DNA of 64,000 nt from Pontibacter roseus DSM 17521 (GCF_000373265.1 NZ_KB890765.1:494685-558684); one strand, 5' to 3'; positions 7,960 to 16,637 are shown, counted from the stretch's first letter. Numbers and translations: made by a program. The notes: generated from the sequence alone by a model not told the origin.

Positions 7960-8976
7960 TTACAAAGCCCCTCGGTCCACGTCTTTCATGAATCGCACCA
8001 GCCACTCGAAATAGGTTTTCTGGTCGTCGTACATGGCCATGTGGCTCCCCTCGGGGCAGTGGAGGGAACGGCCCCTCGGGAACTGCCCGGCCATCCAGCG
8101 CATGTGCTCCGGGTCCATGGTGTCGTGCTGGCCGCCGATGCTGAGGGCCGGTACGTTCAGCTGCGACAGGTCACCGGAGCGGTCCCAGTTCTTCAGGGAA
8201 GCGTTGCCGCGTATGCCGAACTCGCTGGGCCCCTGCATCTGCACGTATACCGTGTGGTTCATGTGGTGGAACATGCGGTTGACCGGGTCGGGCCATTCCT
8301 CCACAGGCAGGCGCAGGGCATGCTGGGTATAGAAGTGGGGCAGCAGCAGTTCCATGTACCGGGGGTTCTCAAAATCATTGGTCGCTTCAATCTGCTTCAG
8401 TTCATCCAGCACCTCCGGCGGCAGCTGCGGCCCCAGCACCTCATCGGCATAGCGGTTGTAGGCCGGCACACTCGACATCATGTTGGAGATAATCAGGCCC
8501 TTCAGGTTGTGCTGGTATTTGAGTGCATACTCGATGGCCAGGATGCCGCCCCAGGAGTGCCCTAGCAAAAAGAAATTGTGCTTGTCAAGGCCGAGCGCCT
8601 GGCGCACCTGCTCTACCTCTTCCACAAAGCGGTCAATCTCCCAGAGGCTGTTGTCCTCGGGCTGTTCGCTGTAGTGGGAGCCCAACTGGTCGTAATAATA
8701 ATACTCGATGCCAGCCTTGGGCAGGAAACTGTCAAAGCACTCGAAGCACTCGTGGGTGCCACCGGGGCCGCCGTGCAGCAGCAGGAGTTTCAGGCGGGGG
8801 TTGTTTCCCACGCGCTTCGTCCATACCTTGAAGGGGCCTTTTGGCGTCAGGATTTCAATCTGGCGGGCGCCGCCGCTGAACTCTTCCGGAGTGCCGGAAT
8901 AGTCGAAGTAGTCAGACAGCGATAGGTCGCCGGAAGCATCGGCAGTAGGGGACAGGTTTCGGATAGATGTGGGCAT
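7960..8976 (-). CDS. Proline iminopeptidase-family alpha/beta hydrolase
   Basis: 338 residues with the S33 peptidase pattern: oxyanion-hole motif HGGPGG (68-73), YDQLGSHYSEQP, the nucleophile elbow GHSWGG with Ser141, an Asp in GGQHDTMDPEHM and the catalytic His in EGSHMAMYDD. These are the features of proline iminopeptidase (EC 3.4.11.5), which removes N-terminal proline from peptides. The lid carries many His/Met residues and could accept other substrates (tricorn-interacting factor F1-like aminopeptidase or an amide hydrolase), so the exact substrate is an inference. No signal peptide. The gene is transcribed alone and shares a terminator with the 7266 lipoprotein. Confidence 0.85.
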   Translation of the reverse strand: MPTSIRNLSPTADASGDLSLSDYFDYSGTPEEFSGGARQIEILTPKGPFKVWTKRVGNNPRLKLLLLHGGPGGTHECFECFDSFLPKAGIEYYYYDQLGSHYSEQPEDNSLWEIDRFVEEVEQVRQALGLDKHNFFLLGHSWGGILAIEYALKYQHNLKGLIISNMMSSVPAYNRYADEVLGPQLPPEVLDELKQIEATNDFENPRYMELLLPHFYTQHALRLPVEEWPDPVNRMFHHMNHTVYVQMQGPSEFGIRGNASLKNWDRSGDLSQLNVPALSIGGQHDTMDPEHMRWMAGQFPRGRSLHCPEGSHMAMYDDQKTYFEWLVRFMKDVDRGAL

Positions 8977-9116
8977 AGCGTTTTCAGGTATGGTAAGCGT
9001 TGGACAATCACAGATGAAGGTATGAATATAGCGATTCTACGACTGGAATCGAGCGTGCGTTTACCCTTCGTCCTGCTGCTCCACAGCGTATAACATAAAA
9101 GAAACAAAAGAAAAGA

Positions 9117-9392
9117 ATGGCCACCGCCTATAAACCCATAGACCCTGCCTTCCGCGAGGAACTGCAGGCGCTCGCATCCCGAAGAGCGGCCGCCCGGCTG
9201 CAGTTCTACTCGGACATCGGGGAGTTCCTCACCCTGCACGCTACGCTGAAGGAGCTGGCCACGAAAGGAGAGGAGGAATTTTTGTTGCTCACAACTGGGG
9301 AGGCAATCCGCCTGGACAGGATTGCCCGGATAAATGACAAGCCTGCGCCGGGTTACGACGAGGCTTTCTTTCAGTGCGATATGGGCAGGTAA
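9117..9392 (+). CDS. Hypothetical protein, 91 aa
   Basis: A small soluble protein of 91 residues: a helical N-terminal half (PAFREELQALASRRAAARLQF) and a C-terminal half with EEFLLLTTGEAIRLDRI and GYDEAFFQCD. The second half resembles short uncharacterised beta-rich proteins of Bacteroidota in which LTTGE.IRLD is the conserved core, but the family has no known function. ATG 9117 comes shortly after an AAAGAAAAGA purine stretch. The next gene begins about 140 nt downstream on the same strand, and co-transcription is possible. Confidence 0.6.
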   Translation: MATAYKPIDPAFREELQALASRRAAARLQFYSDIGEFLTLHATLKELATKGEEEFLLLTTGEAIRLDRIARINDKPAPGYDEAFFQCDMGR

Positions 9393-9530
9393 TCTCTCGT
9401 TATTTTGGTCCGGCTATACCTCGGTTTGGGTTATACCAACATGCTATACCTGTGGCTCAACCCGCCGCTGGTGAAAGGCATGAACTTCGGTGCGCTAATC
9501 CCGTTAATGGGGTGTTGCTGCTTCCTAACC

Positions 9531-10085
9531 ATGAGATGGACATTCTGCCTCCTGCTGCTCCTGCTGTCCTCCTGCGCCACCCAACGGCAGGCTGAAAAAT
9601 ACTTCGACGCAAACCCCGATGAACTGGCCGCCTACGTGGACCAGCAGGAAACCTATACCCAGCGGCACGGCAGCGCTTACGCAGCCAAGCACTTTCCCTC
9701 CAAACATTATCCGCCCGCCCTTTACCCCAGGCCTGCCCTGGTGCCCGAACGGCCGACGCTCCTCCCCATGCTGGAACGAAGAAAAGGTATAGCCGCCGCA
9801 GCCACCGCCGCTATACCAGGCCGATGCCCCGATTGCCCCGTCACCGTCCAGACCAGAACGGTATACCTGCCCGACACGGTACAAAGAGATTCGCTGCAGC
9901 GGGAGCTCAAAATAGAGCGCCTCGCCAACACCGCCATCAGCCGGAAACTCAAGCGCACGGAAGCTGAGCGGGACTTCTGGCAGGACAAGAACGAGAAGAA
10001 GTTTTGGACCCTGATTGCCATGGCTATTTTCGGCTTCCTCTACATCCTGTTTCGGGTGCTGGCCGAAAGGGTGCGGGAAACCTGA
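9531..10085 (+). CDS. Lipoprotein with C-terminal membrane anchor (spanin-like topology)
   Basis: Start chosen at 9531 (MRWTFCLLLLLLSSCATQ), because this puts a lipobox signal peptide at the N-terminus; the open frame extends upstream to 9405 but that part is unlikely. The 184-residue protein has an acylated Cys near residue 15, a Pro-rich and Tyr-rich middle region, a predicted coiled coil (DSLQRELKIERLANTAISRKLKRTEAERDFWQDKNEKK in outline, roughly residues 120-157) and a single C-terminal transmembrane helix (FWTLIAMAIFGFLYILFRVL). N-terminal outer-membrane anchor plus C-terminal inner-membrane anchor is the layout of phage unimolecular spanins, but there is no holin or endolysin beside it. 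Alternatively it is a cell-envelope tether of unknown role. Confidence 0.55.
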   Translation: MRWTFCLLLLLLSSCATQRQAEKYFDANPDELAAYVDQQETYTQRHGSAYAAKHFPSKHYPPALYPRPALVPERPTLLPMLERRKGIAAAATAAIPGRCPDCPVTVQTRTVYLPDTVQRDSLQRELKIERLANTAISRKLKRTEAERDFWQDKNEKKFWTLIAMAIFGFLYILFRVLAERVRET

Positions 10086-10133
10086 CCACTGCACGACGGG
10101 GCAGCAAAAGGGCTGTTGCTAAACCGTGCGGCC

Positions 10134-10165
10134 TGTGCCTCGTTTATAAGGTGAGTATATGTTTG
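10134..10165 (+). promoter_or_regulatory. Bacteroidota-type promoter
   Basis: A perfect -7 box TATGTTTG (TAnnTTTG) at 10158-10165 lies 20 nt after TGTG (10134-10137), a weak form of the TTTG -33 element. It sits 17 nt before the start of the 10183 gene, giving a leader of only about 10 nt. Confidence 0.45.
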
Positions 10166-10182
10166 ACCAAACCTAAAAAGCT

Positions 10183-10854
10183 ATGAACAGACAAAACAGA
10201 GATCGTTACGACTACGATGCAGATTACAACCAGGGCGCAGGCTACAGCCGCGAGGATGACCATTACCACAGCGCCCGGAACCTGACCAATGAGTTTGAGC
10301 AGCGGTACCGGGGCGACCACGGCCGCCACGACAATGACCGCAGCAGCTCCCGCCCCTACCAGAGCTACCACGAAGGCAATGACATTGAGAACACCTATCC
10401 AAGTCGCCGACGCGATGAGGACAGCTTCCGCGACCGCAGCGACTACAACCGGAATGACTGGGGCAACGACCGAAATGCCTACGGTAGCTCCAACTTTGAC
10501 CGCAGCGGCTACGGCAGCTTCCAGCAGGATGACGACCGGAACTGGGGCACGTCCCGCAACCGGGATTACAGTGATAGACAGCAGCGCTACGGCGCATCGA
10601 ACAGGTATAGCCCTTCCTTCAACAGAGAGGGTGACAACAGGGAAAGGCCTACTTTCATGCCTGATTCGGGAGACGAGTATGGCAGTTCGCGCTACGGTGG
10701 CAACAGCTCCGGTGGCACAGGCTATGCCGGCAGCTACGGCACTTTCGGAGGCGGTATGCGCGGCCGCGACCGCAGCGACAACTGGAACAGTGCGGACGAT
10801 TTAAGGGACGAGGATACCTACTGGGACCGTAACCGGGACAGGTTCAGAGGCTAA
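10183..10854 (+). CDS. Intrinsically disordered, Arg/Asp/Tyr/Gly-rich hydrophilic protein
   Basis: 223 residues with hardly any hydrophobic positions. It is made almost entirely of Arg, Asp, Asn, Ser, Gly, Tyr and Gln in short repeats such as RDRSDYN, DRSGYGS and DRNRDRFRG. This predicts a disordered, strongly hydrated protein; the mixed Arg/Tyr and Gly content is what is seen in phase-separating or desiccation-related hydrophilin-like proteins, but no named family is recognised. The gene stands alone, with its own promoter (10134-10165) and intrinsic terminator (10878-10912), so it is independently expressed, possibly at high level under stress. Codon use is uniform with neighbours, which argues for a real gene rather than noise. 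Confidence 0.7.
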   Translation: MNRQNRDRYDYDADYNQGAGYSREDDHYHSARNLTNEFEQRYRGDHGRHDNDRSSSRPYQSYHEGNDIENTYPSRRRDEDSFRDRSDYNRNDWGNDRNAYGSSNFDRSGYGSFQQDDDRNWGTSRNRDYSDRQQRYGASNRYSPSFNREGDNRERPTFMPDSGDEYGSSRYGGNSSGGTGYAGSYGTFGGGMRGRDRSDNWNSADDLRDEDTYWDRNRDRFRG

Positions 10855-10877
10855 ACCGAACTGAACAGATAAACAGA

Positions 10878-10912
10878 AGAGCCGTTGCTACAGGGCAACG
10901 GCTCTTTTTTTG
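10878..10912 (+). terminator. Rho-independent terminator
   Basis: An 11-bp stem (AGAGCCGTTGC at 10878-10888 and its complement at 10895-10905), 6-nt loop, then a run of T residues to 10912. It is 24 nt after the disordered-protein gene. Confidence 0.92.
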
Positions 10913-10955
10913 TTCGTAGTATCCGCACAGGTATAGCCTGGCCATGTCAGCAGAC

Positions 10956-11369
10956 TCAATAAGAAGGTTCCTCCAGCCACAGTTTCCGGGCTACCCCCAT
11001 ACCTACAAAGTTTCCTCGTCCGCCGCCTCTCAGCAGAATCGCGACGTGTTGCCCCTGTCGCAGCTCGCTTACACTGATGGGGTTACCCTCGGTGTCCAGC
11101 ATCTGGGCGGTTGGCAGCACGAGCACATAGGCGCGGTTGTAGCGGGAGTCCGGTGAGGTGCCAAAAGCCTCCACCTCCAGCACGACCTGCCCCTCATTGT
11201 ACTGGCTCCGGATGATGCTTCCCCGGATATCCACGCGTTGGGGCGCCAGGCTCTTGCGGGTGCTTGTTTCAGTTCTGGCAGGTGCTGTGCTGGTCTGGCA
11301 ACCTGTGAGCCAAACGGCGAAGAGGAAGGCCAGAATACCGTACCGTGTCCGTTTCTTTCGCATTTTCAT
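10956..11369 (-). CDS. Small lipoprotein, OB-fold-like, unknown function
   Basis: Start set at 11369 (MKMRKKRTRYG), giving 137 residues; the longer open frame up to 11462 lacks a signal peptide at its front. A positively charged N-terminus, a hydrophobic stretch and the lipobox LTGC are clear. The mature domain, about residues 45-137, is all-beta (VDIRGSIIRSQYNEGQVVLEVEAFG, then RAYVLVLPTAQMLD, then GQHVAILLRGGGRGNFVG), a pattern like DUF3221-type OB-fold lipoproteins. It has no catalytic signature. It is convergent with the disordered-protein gene, whose terminator stands between. Confidence 0.65.
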   Translation of the reverse strand: MKMRKKRTRYGILAFLFAVWLTGCQTSTAPARTETSTRKSLAPQRVDIRGSIIRSQYNEGQVVLEVEAFGTSPDSRYNRAYVLVLPTAQMLDTEGNPISVSELRQGQHVAILLRGGGRGNFVGMGVARKLWLEEPSY

Positions 11370-11554
11370 AGTTTTTTCTACTTGTAACGGCGGCAGGGGG
11401 CTTCGGGATGTCAAAGAAACTTGGTCCTCGGGAAGCGCTGTCTTTCTACGTACAGGGTGCATTTAGTAGGGTATACACTTTAGGTTATTAATCACTATAG
11501 TTAAATTAAAACGTAATATAAGACAATAAAGGTGATTCGTAGTTTCCATTTTGT

Positions 11555-11971
11555 ATGGAGGAACCAAATTTTGAGGTCGCTTGGGAAAAGGAGTATGTCA
11601 CGATACGCCACAGTCCGGATGTGCGATTGATATGGAATGAGTGGCGAGGCATTATCCCTACGGAACCCCTGCGCGTAGCCATGATGAAAGCCAGTCAATT
11701 CATTGTCGACAATCAGGTGGAACTGATACTGGCCGACTACACCAACATGGGCGCCCCTTCCATGGAAGACCAGGTATGAATTGCGAACCACACAGGAGAG
11801 TTACTCCGCTACAGTAAGCTCAGACGGGTGGCCAACCTCATGGCTCAAGACCTGTTCCAGCAAATCGCCATTCAGACCATCTATGAAATCGCCTCGAAAT
11901 TATCGATGCCCTGCGAGTCCCGCGACTTCGTATCGCGGGAGGAAGCCTTAGAATGGCTGTTCTCGGAATAA
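11555..11971 (+). pseudogene. SpoIIAA/STAS-like gene interrupted by a TGA stop (paralogue 3)
   Basis: An ATG at 11555 opens a frame of 138 codons ending at TAA 11969-11971, but codon 75 is TGA (11777-11779). Without that stop, the translation continues in the same frame without any shift: residues before it (GIIPTEPLRVAMMKASQFIV..LILADYTNMGAP) and after it (IANHTGELLRYSKLRRVANL, then a closing EEALEWLFSE) align in order with the intact paralogues at 5438, 5882 and 51600, including the final hydrophobic WL helix. A single TGG-to-TGA change fits, as paralogues carry a Trp near this point. It may be a recent pseudogene; readthrough or a sequencing error is possible. Confidence 0.7.
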
Positions 11972-12062
11972 AGCCCGCCCCAGCGCGAGAGGGCGCCGTG
12001 ACAGAAAGAGGCGTGCCTCTCATCAGGTATTTTTCGTAATTTCAGGGTTCACAAAGCGATAG

Positions 12063-13811
12063 ATGCCTACATCCAAGAAATTACAGAACGTCACCATAGC
12101 CGAGGTTTTCAAAACCATCATCTGGCCCCGAAAAAAATACCTCGCCGTGGGTCTGGTGCTCATCATCATCAGCCGGGTGGCAGGGCTGGTGCTGCCGGGC
12201 GCAAGCAAGTACCTCATCGATGATGTGATTCCGAACGGCGACTCCACCACCCTGAAATGGTTGATTGGGGCGGTGGTGGCAGCCATCACGGTGCAGTCCA
12301 TCACTTCCTTTGCGCTCACGCAAATCCTGAGCGTGGAGGCGCAGCACCTCATCTCGCAGTTGCGGGCCAAGGTGCAGCGGCACATCATCCAGCTGCCTAT
12401 CCGCTTTTTCGACAACACCAAGACCGGCGAGCTGGTCTCCCGCATCATGACGGACGTGGAAGGCGTCCGGAACCTGGTGGGAACCGGTTTTGCCCAGATG
12501 GTGGGTGGCCTGCTGACTTCGCTCATCTGCCTCGTGCTGCTCATCTACATCAGCCCGCTCATGACGGGTTTCGCCTTGATTCCGGTGACTATTTTCGGTC
12601 TGATTTCAATGAAGGCCTTCGGGAAGATACGCCCCATTTTCCGGGAGCGCGGGGTAATCAATGCCGAGGTGACGGGCCGCCTGACCGAGACGCTGGGTGG
12701 CGTGCGCGTCATCAAAGGGTTCAATGCCGAGGAGCAGGAAATTAAGACGTTTGAGGCGGGGGTCACGAGACTCTTCCTAAACGTGAAAGAAAGTCTGGTC
12801 ACCACCAGTATGGTGACTTCTGCGGCCACGCTTTTGCTGGGCCTGGCCTCAGCGGGCATCATGGGCATCGGCGGTTACCTGATTATGAAAGGCGAGCTGA
12901 CTTTTGGCGATTTCCTGGCCTTCACGCTATACCTGGGTTTTATGATTGCGCCCATCCTGCAGATGAGCAACATCGGGAGCCAGTTCACCGAAGCCTTCGC
13001 CGGCCTTGACCGTACGCAGGAAATCCTCAACACACCCCTCGAAGACGCCACCGGGCATCGCACCTTGCATCTAGATAACATCCATGGCGACATCGTCTTT
13101 AACCACGTGTCGTTCGCCTATGAATCAGGCAAGGACGTGGTGAAGGAAGTCAGTTTCAGGGCGCCTGCCGGTACGGTTACGGCCCTGGTAGGCACCTCCG
13201 GCTCTGGTAAAACCACCATTGCGGGCCTGGCCGCTTCCTTCCTCAACCCCGAGAGCGGCACCATCACTGTCGACGGCCACGACTTGCAAAGCATCAGCCT
13301 GCGGAGCTACCGCAGCCAGCTGGGCGTGGTGCTGCAGGACGATTTTCTCTTTGAGGGCAGCATCCGCCAGAACATCCTTTTCCCGCGCCCCAACGCCACT
13401 GAGGCGCAACTGATGCAGGCCGTGCAGGCGGCCCACGTGCAGGAGTTCACCAACCGCTTCCCGGAGGGGCTGGACACGCTGATAGGAGAGCGGGGCGTGA
13501 AGCTTTCGGGTGGGCAACGGCAACGCATTGCCATCGCCCGGGCCATACTCGCCGACCCGCGCATCCTGATTCTGGACGAAGCCACTTCCAACCTCGACAC
13601 CGAGAGCGAGAGTCTGATACAGGCCAGCCTTAAAACCCTGATGCAGGGTCGCACCACCTTCGTCATCGCCCACCGCCTCAGCACCATCCGCCAGGCCGAC
13701 CAGATTCTGGTGATTGAACAGGGCCACATCGTGGAGCAGGGCCGCCACGAGGAACTTTTGGAAAAGCAGGGCAGATACTACCAACTCTATACCTACCAGG
13801 CCAGGATTTAG
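12063..13811 (+). CDS. ABC exporter, fused permease-ATPase (MsbA/LmrA type)
   Basis: 582 residues, the usual length of a half-size ABC exporter that works as a homodimer. Six membrane helices fill residues about 20-320. The nucleotide-binding domain shows Walker A GTSGSGKTT (near residue 377), Q-loop VLQDDF, signature LSGGQRQRIAIARA (near 481), Walker B ILILDEATSNLD and the H-loop VIAHRLST. Such exporters flip lipid A precursors, lipids or drugs across the inner membrane; the substrate cannot be told from sequence. Start ATG 12063 precedes a short cytosolic stretch and the first helix. The penicillin acylase gene starts 116 nt downstream in the same direction; no link between the two is evident. 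Confidence 0.9.
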   Translation: MPTSKKLQNVTIAEVFKTIIWPRKKYLAVGLVLIIISRVAGLVLPGASKYLIDDVIPNGDSTTLKWLIGAVVAAITVQSITSFALTQILSVEAQHLISQLRAKVQRHIIQLPIRFFDNTKTGELVSRIMTDVEGVRNLVGTGFAQMVGGLLTSLICLVLLIYISPLMTGFALIPVTIFGLISMKAFGKIRPIFRERGVINAEVTGRLTETLGGVRVIKGFNAEEQEIKTFEAGVTRLFLNVKESLVTTSMVTSAATLLLGLASAGIMGIGGYLIMKGELTFGDFLAFTLYLGFMIAPILQMSNIGSQFTEAFAGLDRTQEILNTPLEDATGHRTLHLDNIHGDIVFNHVSFAYESGKDVVKEVSFRAPAGTVTALVGTSGSGKTTIAGLAASFLNPESGTITVDGHDLQSISLRSYRSQLGVVLQDDFLFEGSIRQNILFPRPNATEAQLMQAVQAAHVQEFTNRFPEGLDTLIGERGVKLSGGQRQRIAIARAILADPRILILDEATSNLDTESESLIQASLKTLMQGRTTFVIAHRLSTIRQADQILVIEQGHIVEQGRHEELLEKQGRYYQLYTYQARI

Positions 13812-13927
13812 AAACGGGCAGCACATGGCACTCGCTACAGTCTTGCTCCAGCAGGGGCATGCCGCCTGAGTTTACCGAAATTATCCTTACATTGGTGCAT
13901 CGTTTTTCTTCATAACCGAATTGCACC

Positions 13928-16135
13928 ATGCGATACTTTCTCAGACCCCAGCTGCTCCTGCTGCTGTTATTCCTCAACTTTTCTTCCTGCGCTGTAAAAG
14001 AGCAGACCGCCTCCAAAACGGAGGTAGCGAAATGGGAGGAACAGGCGGCCCGCGTGACGATTATGCGGGATGATTTCGGTGTGCCGCACGTGTATGGCAA
14101 AACCGATGCCGACGCTGTTTTTGGATTGCTGTATGCTCAATGCGAAGATGATTTCAACCGGGTGGAGCGCAACTACCTCTGGGCCATCGGCCGATTAGCG
14201 GAGGTGGAAGGAGAGGAGCAACTCTACAGCGATTTGCGCGCCCGTCTGTACATGACAGAGGCCGAGGCCAAGGCTGAGTACGAGAGGAGCCCGGAGTGGC
14301 TGAAGCAGCTTTGCCAGGCCTTTGCCGACGGCATCAATTACTACCTGCACACGCACCCCGAGGTGAAACCCAAACTGCTCACTCGCTTTGAACCCTGGAT
14401 GCCGATGTACTTCAGCGAGGGCTCCATCGGCGGCGACATCGAGAGCGTTTCTACCAAGGGCATCAAGACATTTTATGAAGAGAACAAATCGCTGGGGTTG
14501 AACAGCCAGGGGCACGGCCTGGTGCAGCCGGCCCTGCTGGAAGAGCCAAAGGGCTCTAACGGGTTCGCCATTTCAGGCAAGCACACCGCCTCCGGCGACG
14601 CCATGCTGCTCATCAACCCGCATACCTCCTTCTTCTTTCGGGGCGAGGTGCACGCCGTGAGCGAAGAGGGTCTCAACGCCTACGGGGCCGTCACCTGGGG
14701 ACAGTTTTTCATTTACCAGGGCTTCAACGAGAAAACCGGTTGGATGCATACCTCCGCCTACGCCGACGTAGTGGACGAGTTTGAAGAGACGATTGTGAAG
14801 CAGGACGGCAAGCTGTACTACAGGTATGGCGAGGAGCTGCGCCCGGTAGCGGCAGCAGACGTGACCCTGGCCTACAAAGACGGCGATGCGCTGAAGCAGA
14901 AAACCTTCACCACCTATCGCACGCATCACGGCCCCATCACGCACCAGAACGGAGACAAATGGGTGGCCACATCCCTGATGTGGAAGCCTGTGGATGCGCT
15001 CATCCAATCCTATACCCGCACCAAGAAAAGCAACCTGAAGGAGTTTAATGAAATGATGCAAATGCGCACCAACTCCTCCAACGCCACCGTGTACGCCGAT
15101 GCCGATGGCAACATCGCTTACTACCACGGCAACTTTTTCCCAAAGCGCGATACCTCTTTTGACTACTCCAAACCTGTGGACGGCAGCAACCCTAAAACCG
15201 ACTGGAACGGCCTGCACCCGCTCGAGGAGACCATTCGCCTAGTGAACCCGCCAAACGGCTGGATTCAGAACTGCAACTCCACGCCCTTCACGGCTGCCGC
15301 CGAGTTCAGCCCGAAGAAGGAAGACTACCCGGTATACATGGCGCCATCGGCTGAAAACTTCCGGGGTGTACACGCCATCCGCCTGCTCAAAAAAGCAGAC
15401 AACCTGACGCTCGATAAACTGATAGACCTGGCATACGACCCATACCTGCCAGGATTCGAGGTGCTGATACCGGGACTCGTGAAAGCCTATGACAGCCAGA
15501 AGCCAAATGATCCGAAGCTGAAAGATGCCATTGAGATGATGCGTAACTGGGACTATGCCGTGTCGAAAGAATCGGTGGCGATGTCGCTGGCGCATTTCTA
15601 CGCGACTAACCTGCTGCGCGACGGCTCTGCGCCAAAAGGCCACATCATGGAGCGCTTCGACTACTATGCCAACACAGCACCTGAGGCCGAGCGTCTGGAG
15701 ATTTTCCGTAAGACCATTGCCCAGCTAGAGCAGGACTTCGGGAAATGGAACACGCCTTGGGGCGAAATCAACCGCTTCCAGCGCCTGACCGGCGACATCA
15801 AGCAGCCATTCAATGACGCGGCCCCGAGCATACCCATAGGTATGGCATCGGGCAACTGGGGAGCGTTGGCCTCTTATGGTGCTAACAGCTACGATACCAA
15901 GCGCCTCTACGGCACCTCCGGCAACAGCTTTGTGGCGGTGGTGGAGTTTGGCGACAAGGTAAAAGCCAAGACCATTCTGGCCGGCGGACAGAGCGGCGAC
16001 CCTAAGTCACCGCACTTCAACGACCAGGCACAGCGCTACGCCGATGTCGAGTTCAAAGATGTAGCCTACTACCGCGAAGACGTGGAGAAAAGAGCCAAAG
16101 CCACGTACAAGCCGGGGCAGAAAAGAAATAAGTAG
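13928..16135 (+). CDS. Penicillin acylase family hydrolase, exported
   Basis: 735 residues with a lipoprotein-like signal (LLLLLLFLNFSSC, Cys21). The Ntn-hydrolase precursor pattern is complete: an alpha-chain N-terminal segment (IMRDDFGVPHVYG.TDADAVFGLLYAQCEDDFNR), a spacer, then the autoprocessing site G-Ser210-N-G in EPKGSNGFAISG, where Ser210 becomes the N-terminal nucleophile of the beta-chain. HGP and similar blocks follow (THHGPITHQNGDKW). The family contains penicillin G acylases and acyl-homoserine-lactone acylases, which quench quorum signals; the substrate here is not resolved. Exported location agrees with both. The gene ends at a strong palindromic terminator. Confidence 0.88.
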   Translation: MRYFLRPQLLLLLLFLNFSSCAVKEQTASKTEVAKWEEQAARVTIMRDDFGVPHVYGKTDADAVFGLLYAQCEDDFNRVERNYLWAIGRLAEVEGEEQLYSDLRARLYMTEAEAKAEYERSPEWLKQLCQAFADGINYYLHTHPEVKPKLLTRFEPWMPMYFSEGSIGGDIESVSTKGIKTFYEENKSLGLNSQGHGLVQPALLEEPKGSNGFAISGKHTASGDAMLLINPHTSFFFRGEVHAVSEEGLNAYGAVTWGQFFIYQGFNEKTGWMHTSAYADVVDEFEETIVKQDGKLYYRYGEELRPVAAADVTLAYKDGDALKQKTFTTYRTHHGPITHQNGDKWVATSLMWKPVDALIQSYTRTKKSNLKEFNEMMQMRTNSSNATVYADADGNIAYYHGNFFPKRDTSFDYSKPVDGSNPKTDWNGLHPLEETIRLVNPPNGWIQNCNSTPFTAAAEFSPKKEDYPVYMAPSAENFRGVHAIRLLKKADNLTLDKLIDLAYDPYLPGFEVLIPGLVKAYDSQKPNDPKLKDAIEMMRNWDYAVSKESVAMSLAHFYATNLLRDGSAPKGHIMERFDYYANTAPEAERLEIFRKTIAQLEQDFGKWNTPWGEINRFQRLTGDIKQPFNDAAPSIPIGMASGNWGALASYGANSYDTKRLYGTSGNSFVAVVEFGDKVKAKTILAGGQSGDPKSPHFNDQAQRYADVEFKDVAYYREDVEKRAKATYKPGQKRNK

Positions 16136-16150
16136 AAGGTATAATTAGAT

Positions 16151-16196
16151 GCTAAAACAAAGGTCCGGGCTCTTCAGCCTGGACCTTTGTTTTAGC
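16151..16196. terminator. Long-stem palindromic terminator
   Basis: Left arm 16151-16171 (GCTAAAACAAAGGTCC then GGGCT) and right arm 16176-16196 are nearly perfect complements (one mismatch over 21 bp), with a 4-nt loop. It lies 15 nt after the penicillin acylase stop codon. Confidence 0.85.
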
Positions 16197-16207
16197 ATTG
16201 CTTCAAT

Positions 16208-16294
16208 AGCGTGAGTTGGTAGCTCCTGCTTTACCATGGCAAGTGCTACAGCTATGAGGAGGAAAGGCACGAGCTAATAGCTCGCGCCGGCAGA
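16208..16294. repeat. REP-like palindromic repeat, family B copy 1
   Basis: The right part reads GGCACGAGCTAATAGCTCGC, followed by GCCGGC, and the left part carries a degenerate matching arm. The family consensus has a left arm ...GCTCGTGC..., a spacer including CTTGCTGAAGGTATAGCTGCG, and a right arm GGCACGAGCTACAAGCTCGC. Other copies lie at 16638, 20855, 23263, 24510, 26095 (degenerate), 27010, 30003 and 30526. Confidence 0.7.
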
Positions 16295-16330
16295 AGATAG
16301 CCAGCCGAAAAGTAAAATTCTGCACCCATT

Positions 16331-16359
16331 AAAAAGCCCCTGTTTTGCAGGGGCTTTTT
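16331..16359 (-). terminator. Terminator of the 58-aa gene
   Basis: Stem AAAAAGCCCCTG (16331-16342) with complement CAGGGGCTTTTT (16348-16359) and a 5-nt loop. It is placed just after the minus-strand small gene ending at 16363, and the outer A/T runs suit either direction. Confidence 0.8.
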
Positions 16360-16362
16360 GAT

Positions 16363-16539
16363 TTATTTGACCGGTACAGGTATCAGCTCACGCTCAAAGT
16401 AGACCAGGTCCTTCTGCGAAGGATTACCGTTTACCGTGCAGTAGTAGATGCGCTTCAGGTATTGTCTGATAGTTAATTTTAAATCCGGATTCACTTTTGC
16501 GAACACTTCAGATCCAATAGGAAATAGGTTTTCTAACAT
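16363..16539 (-). CDS. Small conserved-looking protein, 58 aa
   Basis: A 59-codon open frame from ATG (complement of 16537-16539) to TAA. The product starts MLENLFPIGSEVFAK, has a basic middle (NPDLKLTIRQYLKRIYYCTV) and ends KDLVYFERELIPVPVK. A real gene is supported by a terminator 4 nt downstream of its stop, by a Bacteroidota-looking composition with well-spaced aromatic, charged and aliphatic residues, and by its position in an otherwise unexplained 660-bp gap. It has no signal peptide. It resembles very short uncharacterised Bacteroidota proteins that have the MLE(N)LF...V(F)AK start; function unknown. Confidence 0.62.
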   Translation of the reverse strand: MLENLFPIGSEVFAKVNPDLKLTIRQYLKRIYYCTVNGNPSQKDLVYFERELIPVPVK

Positions 16540-16637
16540 ACCCTAAGGTACGCAGTTTAATCCGTAATCAACGGGTTATTCCGTTGTATTTTCAGAAAGG
16601 TGCCAAGGGGCCGAATCAGCCTTGTTTATTGTTCTCA

